Assembly (NCBI RefSeq): GCF_036227205.1
Contig: NZ_CP109442.1
Span: 3,534,001 to 3,598,000 of the forward strand
DNA from: Amycolatopsis sp. NBC_01480
Lineage (GTDB): Bacteria; Actinomycetota; Actinomycetes; Mycobacteriales; Pseudonocardiaceae
Length of the DNA stretch: 64,000 nt
Direction: 5' to 3'
Positions 60,933-64,000 of the stretch are shown piece by piece. Both the position numbers and the translations under genes were made by a program. The notes beneath the pieces were generated by a model, which ran no database searches, was not told the DNA's origin, and saw only the letters and a program-made list of their open reading frames with translations. How positions within the stretch are numbered: position 1 is the first letter of the stretch; each line of letters starts with the position of its first letter.

Positions 60933-61706
60933 TCAGCCAGGCGGGGCATCCGCGATCGCGTTGAGGGCGGTCACCACGGTGCGTTCCTCGTGGGCGAAGT
61001 GCGCGTCCAGTTCGGCGGCCAGGCGGTCCAGCTCGGCGACGTCGACGGCCGTCCGCAGCTCACGCTGGATGCGCGCGACGGTCGTGTGCTGCGCTGTGAG
61101 TTCGGCCAATTCCGTTGTGAGAGATGGGAAACGCTCGGCGAGCATCGGGAAGGTGGCGGCGTCCTCACCGCCGTGGTGACGCTCCAGTGCGGTGCAGAAA
61201 CCGGCGCAATGGGCGCGCAGGTCCGGTGGCGAAAGCGTCACCTCACCGTCGATGGCTTGGGCGCGCAGGGAAATCAGCTCGTCGCGCAGCCAGCGGTGGA
61301 CCTCGACGAGCCAGTCGCCCATGCCTTTCACCCGGTCGAGCCGGTGCAGGACGACCACGGGAATCACGCGAGTGGTCTTCGCTTGGTACTCGGCGTACCC
61401 GGGTGCGGCTTCGACGACACGCGCGAAGAGGCTGTCGCGTTCCGGGGCCGGTGGGATGCCCGCGTACGCGTCGTACGTGGTCCTGCCGGTTTCTACCGTG
61501 ACACGCGGATTGCTGCGAATGTTGTGGTACCAATTCGGATTCCGCGACGCTCCGGCCGCCGACGCGACGACCACGCCGGTCCCGTCGAATTCGAGGTAGC
61601 CGAGCAGACTTTCCCTTCGTAGCCCCGTTTTCGCGCCGGTGGTGGTGAGTACCGCGAGGCGTGGCATCCGCTCGGGATTCTCGCGAAAAGTGGTGATGAG
61701 ATCCAT
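60933..61706 (-). CDS. Nitroreductase (DUF385/Ddn-like) fused to hemerythrin domain
   Basis: ATG at 61706 after AAAGGA. Residues 1-130 match deazaflavin-dependent nitroreductases of the Ddn family (RLAVLTTTGAKTGLRRESLLG, NPNWYHNIRSNPRV). Residues 145-257 form a hemerythrin HHE domain with His and Glu in LRAHCAGFCTALERHHGGED, QHTTVARI and LDAHFAHEERTVV. The fusion may couple F420 chemistry to a di-iron sensor of oxygen or nitric oxide. The gene ends 26 bp after the fibronectin fragment. Confidence 0.87.
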   Translation of the reverse strand: MDLITTFRENPERMPRLAVLTTTGAKTGLRRESLLGYLEFDGTGVVVASAAGASRNPNWYHNIRSNPRVTVETGRTTYDAYAGIPPAPERDSLFARVVEAAPGYAEYQAKTTRVIPVVVLHRLDRVKGMGDWLVEVHRWLRDELISLRAQAIDGEVTLSPPDLRAHCAGFCTALERHHGGEDAATFPMLAERFPSLTTELAELTAQHTTVARIQRELRTAVDVAELDRLAAELDAHFAHEERTVVTALNAIADAPPG

Positions 61707-61952
61707 GTGGTCCTTTCCCTGCTGTTTCACAGGAGGTGGGAACCACGGAAGACGAACAGACGAAAGCCCCGCAGGCTGCCTACGTGGAGGAGGGCGCGCT
61801 GAAACCCGGGAAACCCTGGGGTGACAACGATTGCGGGAAATCCGGGAATCCGGACTCCGTGGTGGCCGAGTAGCCGGTACCTCCATGCGTAGGCCCATCC
61901 GGGGCGCACGGCGAAATTAGCACGGAATCCGGAAGGCAGGCAAGAAGCGCGG

Positions 61953-62645
61953 TCAGGGCCGGTGTGCGAGACCGTCGAGGATGCGGTTCAGGCCGTAGGT
62001 GAAGTTGTCCTCGCGGGTGCTGTCCGGAGTGTCATACGCCCGCTCCAGCAGGGCGCGCATGCGCGGGTACGGCTCGGCGGCGGCCAGCGCGGCCGGGCGG
62101 AGCTCGGCGATCCAGTCGGCCTCCGCCCGGCCGCTGCGGGCAAGCGTGGTCAGCCACGCGGCTTCGGCGGTGCTCACGCCGATCACGTACGCGACCACGG
62201 CGCTGACAGCCTGGTCCGCGTCCACCAGCGTGAAGCCGTCGTCCTCCAGGGCGGCCAGCAGGCTTTCGTTGAGCCGCATGACATTCGGGCCCAGGTACGA
62301 CAGCCCGACCTGGCCCAGCACCGACGCCATCCAGGGGTGGCGCAGGATCATCGCCCGCACGCTGTGGGCAGCGGCCGTCAGCGAGCCGCGCCAGCTTTCG
62401 GCGGCCGGGTTCTCCAGCTCGCCGTACACCTCGTCGACGACCAGCTCGATGAGCTCGTCCTTGTTCGCCACGTGGCGGTACAGCGAGGTCGCGCCGGCGC
62501 CGAGGCGGGTGCCGAGATTGCGCATGCTCAGCGTGTCGAGCCCGTCGGCATCCAGCAGGCGGATGGCCTCCGTGACGATCTGCGCCCTGGTCAGCGCCGG
62601 TTGTTCCTTGCCTCGCCGCGGGCGGGTCCAGACGGATTCAGCCAT
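61953..62645 (-). CDS. TetR/AcrR-family repressor (TetR_C type)
   Basis: The 230-residue protein, from MAESVWTRPRRGKEQP, has the TetR helix-turn-helix (LSMRNLGTRLGAGATSLYRH, then VANKDELIELVVDEV) and the class C effector domain. It is divergent from an MFS pump, and a perfect operator palindrome lies between the two genes, suggesting it controls the pump in response to its drug substrate. Confidence 0.9.
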   Translation of the reverse strand: MAESVWTRPRRGKEQPALTRAQIVTEAIRLLDADGLDTLSMRNLGTRLGAGATSLYRHVANKDELIELVVDEVYGELENPAAESWRGSLTAAAHSVRAMILRHPWMASVLGQVGLSYLGPNVMRLNESLLAALEDDGFTLVDADQAVSAVVAYVIGVSTAEAAWLTTLARSGRAEADWIAELRPAALAAAEPYPRMRALLERAYDTPDSTREDNFTYGLNRILDGLAHRP

Positions 62646-62700
62646 GGCCCCACCATAGCGCACGGCGTACGCACTTGACGAACAGTCCACCCGCATGAGT

Positions 62701-62727
62701 ACAGTGTTCGCAACAACGGAACACTGT
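62701..62727. promoter_or_regulatory. Perfect operator palindrome between TetR and MFS genes
   Basis: ACAGTGTTC-GCAACAACG-GAACACTGT has 9-bp perfect arms around a 9-bp centre, 17 bp before the MFS start and 55 bp before the TetR start. Likely TetR binding site overlapping both promoters. Confidence 0.75.
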
Positions 62728-62743
62728 GCGCAAGGAGACGAAG

Positions 62744-64000
62744 ATGACGGCGACGTTGAGCGAGCCGGGAGCCGCGGTCCAGCGGAATCCCCGCCGCTGG
62801 CTGATCCTGGTGGTGCTCTGCCTCAGCACGCTGGTGCTGGTGATCGACAACATGGCGCTGACGGTCGCGGTGCCGAAGCTGACCGAGGACCTCGGCGCCA
62901 CCGCGCAGGACACGCAGTGGATCCTCGACTCCTACCTGCTGGTTTTCGCGGGGCTGCTGCTCACCTCCGGCAGCCTCGCCGACCGGTTCGGGCGGCGTCG
63001 GGTGATGATCATCGGGCTCGCGCTGTTCGGCTGCGCGTCGCTGGTGGCGACGCTCGCGTCCAGCCCCGGTGAACTGGTCGCCGCGCGGGTGGTGATGGGC
63101 GTCGGCGGCGCGCTGATCATGCCGAGCACGCTGTCGATCCTGATCACGGTGTTCGACGAGGAAGAGCGTCGCAAGGCGATGGCCGCTTGGAGCGCGGTCG
63201 CGATGGTGGGCTTCGTCGGCGGGCCGGTGCTGGGCGGGGTGCTGATCGCGTGGTTCTGGTGGGGCGCGGTCTTTCTGATCAACGTGCCGATCGCGGTGCT
63301 CGCCATCGTCGCGGCCGTGGTGCTGATGCCGGAGTCGAAAGGCCCGTGGCGCAAGGCCGATCCGCTGGGCGCGGTGCTCTCGGCCGTCGGGATGACGGCG
63401 CTGGTGTGGATGATCATCGAGCTGCCGCACGGTTCGGCCGGTTCGACGCTCGGCGCGCTCGCGGTGGCCGTGCTGGCGCTGGGCGGGTTCGTGGTGTGGG
63501 AGCTGCGGACGCCGTCGCCGATGGTGCCGCTCGGCCTGTTCCGGGCCCGCAACTTCACCGGCGGCTCCCTGTCGCTCACGCTGGTCCAGGTCGGAAACGG
63601 TGGCCTGCTGCTGGTGTTCACGCAGTTCCTGCAGTTCGTCCTCGGCTACTCGCCGACGCAGGCCGGCCTGGCGTTCCTGCCGATGGCCGTCTCTTCGCTG
63701 CTGTTCAACACCCTCGGCGCGACGCTGGGGCAGAAGTTCGGCAACCGGGTGCTGACGGTCTTCGGGCTGCTGATCGCGGCGGGCGGGTTCGGCTTGCTGG
63801 CGACGGCGTCGTCGAGCTTCCTGGTGGTGGGCCTCGGTTTGTTCGTGCTCGGCGCCGGCGGCGGCCTGGCGATGCCAGCCGCGATCGCCGCACTGATGGG
63901 GACGGTGCCGGAGGAGCACGCGGGCGTCGGGTCCGCGCTCAACGACACCATCCAGCAGCTGGGCGCCGCCCTCGGCGTCGCGGCGCTCGGCAGCGTCCTG
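62744..64000 (+). CDS. MFS drug transporter, DHA2 family, 3' end outside window
   Basis: ATG at 62744 follows AAGGAGACGAAG. The visible 419 residues give about twelve membrane helices. Signature parts are VVLCLSTLVLVIDNMALTVA in helix 1 (motif D1-like), GSLADRFGRRRVMIIG (motif A) and AMVGFVGGPVLGGVLI (motif C of antiporters). The full DHA2 protein would have 14 helices. It exports drugs in exchange for protons, likely repressed by the neighbouring TetR. Confidence 0.92.
   Translation, partial: MTATLSEPGAAVQRNPRRWLILVVLCLSTLVLVIDNMALTVAVPKLTEDLGATAQDTQWILDSYLLVFAGLLLTSGSLADRFGRRRVMIIGLALFGCASLVATLASSPGELVAARVVMGVGGALIMPSTLSILITVFDEEERRKAMAAWSAVAMVGFVGGPVLGGVLIAWFWWGAVFLINVPIAVLAIVAAVVLMPESKGPWRKADPLGAVLSAVGMTALVWMIIELPHGSAGSTLGALAVAVLALGGFVVWELRTPSPMVPLGLFRARNFTGGSLSLTLVQVGNGGLLLVFTQFLQFVLGYSPTQAGLAFLPMAVSSLLFNTLGATLGQKFGNRVLTVFGLLIAAGGFGLLATASSSFLVVGLGLFVLGAGGGLAMPAAIAALMGTVPEEHAGVGSALNDTIQQLGAALGVAALGSVL

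Noticed and set aside
61727..61909. Small minus-strand ORF upstream of the nitroreductase-hemerythrin gene
   Set aside because: No ribosome-binding site, no conserved pattern and low-complexity composition; likely leader sequence.

Overview
The window is high-GC actinobacterial chromosome. An SsgA-family sporulation/division protein, eukaryote-like secreted proteases, large LuxR and adenylate-cyclase regulators and families of intergenic palindromes point to a filamentous Pseudonocardiales member, most likely Amycolatopsis-like. This assignment is inferred from gene style, not from a marker gene.

Left arm (1-33.7 kb), ordinary host chromosome. It holds a MarR fragment, tRNA-Ser(UGA), a secreted Gln/Ala-rich coiled-coil protein, DUF2277, an Ldh2-type dehydrogenase, an S4 protein, a secreted trypsin-like protease and an SDR. 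A CitA/DcuS-type two-component system lies divergent from a SsuABC/TauABC-like importer. Next come a G1 (eqolisin) peptidase, DUF1345, a 1024-aa LuxR/ATPase regulator, an alpha-lytic-type S1 protease, an SsgA-like protein, Lrp and FabH. They are followed by a hydrolase/TetR pair sharing a duplicated operator, an adenylate cyclase, an FBP zinc protein, a methyltransferase, a GntR regulator and a TSUP permease flanked by skewed repeats and a 9-bp minisatellite. The arm ends with an aromatic/histidinol-phosphate aminotransferase, a dienelactone-hydrolase-like protein, an MprF-like lysyltransferase, tRNA-Ser(GCU) and tRNA-Arg(ACG).

Integrated element (33,760-57,682, about 23.9 kb). A tyrosine integrase starts about 100 bp past tRNA-Arg. 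A perfect 62-bp copy of the tRNA 3' end plus flank recurs at 57,621, so both att sites are visible. The right end carries three overlapping genes of AICE type (a small protein, a winged-helix protein and a DUF2637 membrane protein). No TraB/FtsK or excisionase was found.

Cargo 1 (36.4-43.5 kb) is a tightly overlapping operon. It encodes a protein resembling the 5-hmdU DNA kinase helical domain / alpha-glutamyl/putrescinyl-thymine pyrophosphorylase family, a frameshifted thymidylate-kinase-like gene, an acyl-carrier-like protein, a divergent thymidylate-synthase-like protein, AcpS, an XRE regulator, an ImmA/IrrE metallopeptidase carrying a chagasin-like segment, a papain-like protease and a MazG-like pyrophosphohydrolase. 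A divergent winged-helix regulator and a perfect palindrome sit at its head. I read it as an undescribed nucleotide or base hypermodification system with a protease-inhibitor control or effector module, possibly defensive.

Cargo 2 (44.2-54.8 kb, lower GC) is a YcaO RiPP cluster: a 51-aa precursor, an attenuator hairpin, a fused E1-like/YcaO protein, an FMN reductase, a methyltransferase, a prolyl oligopeptidase and an amidohydrolase, with a divergent LLM oxidoreductase and MFS exporter. The core has no Cys or Ser, so backbone amidine-type chemistry is more likely than ordinary azole formation.

Right arm (57.7-64 kb): host chromosome with a VOC gene and its decayed tandem copy, a MerR regulator, several truncated genes around apparent rearrangement junctions, a small secreted peptide, a nitroreductase-hemerythrin fusion and a TetR/MFS pair with a perfect operator palindrome; the MFS gene runs off the window.
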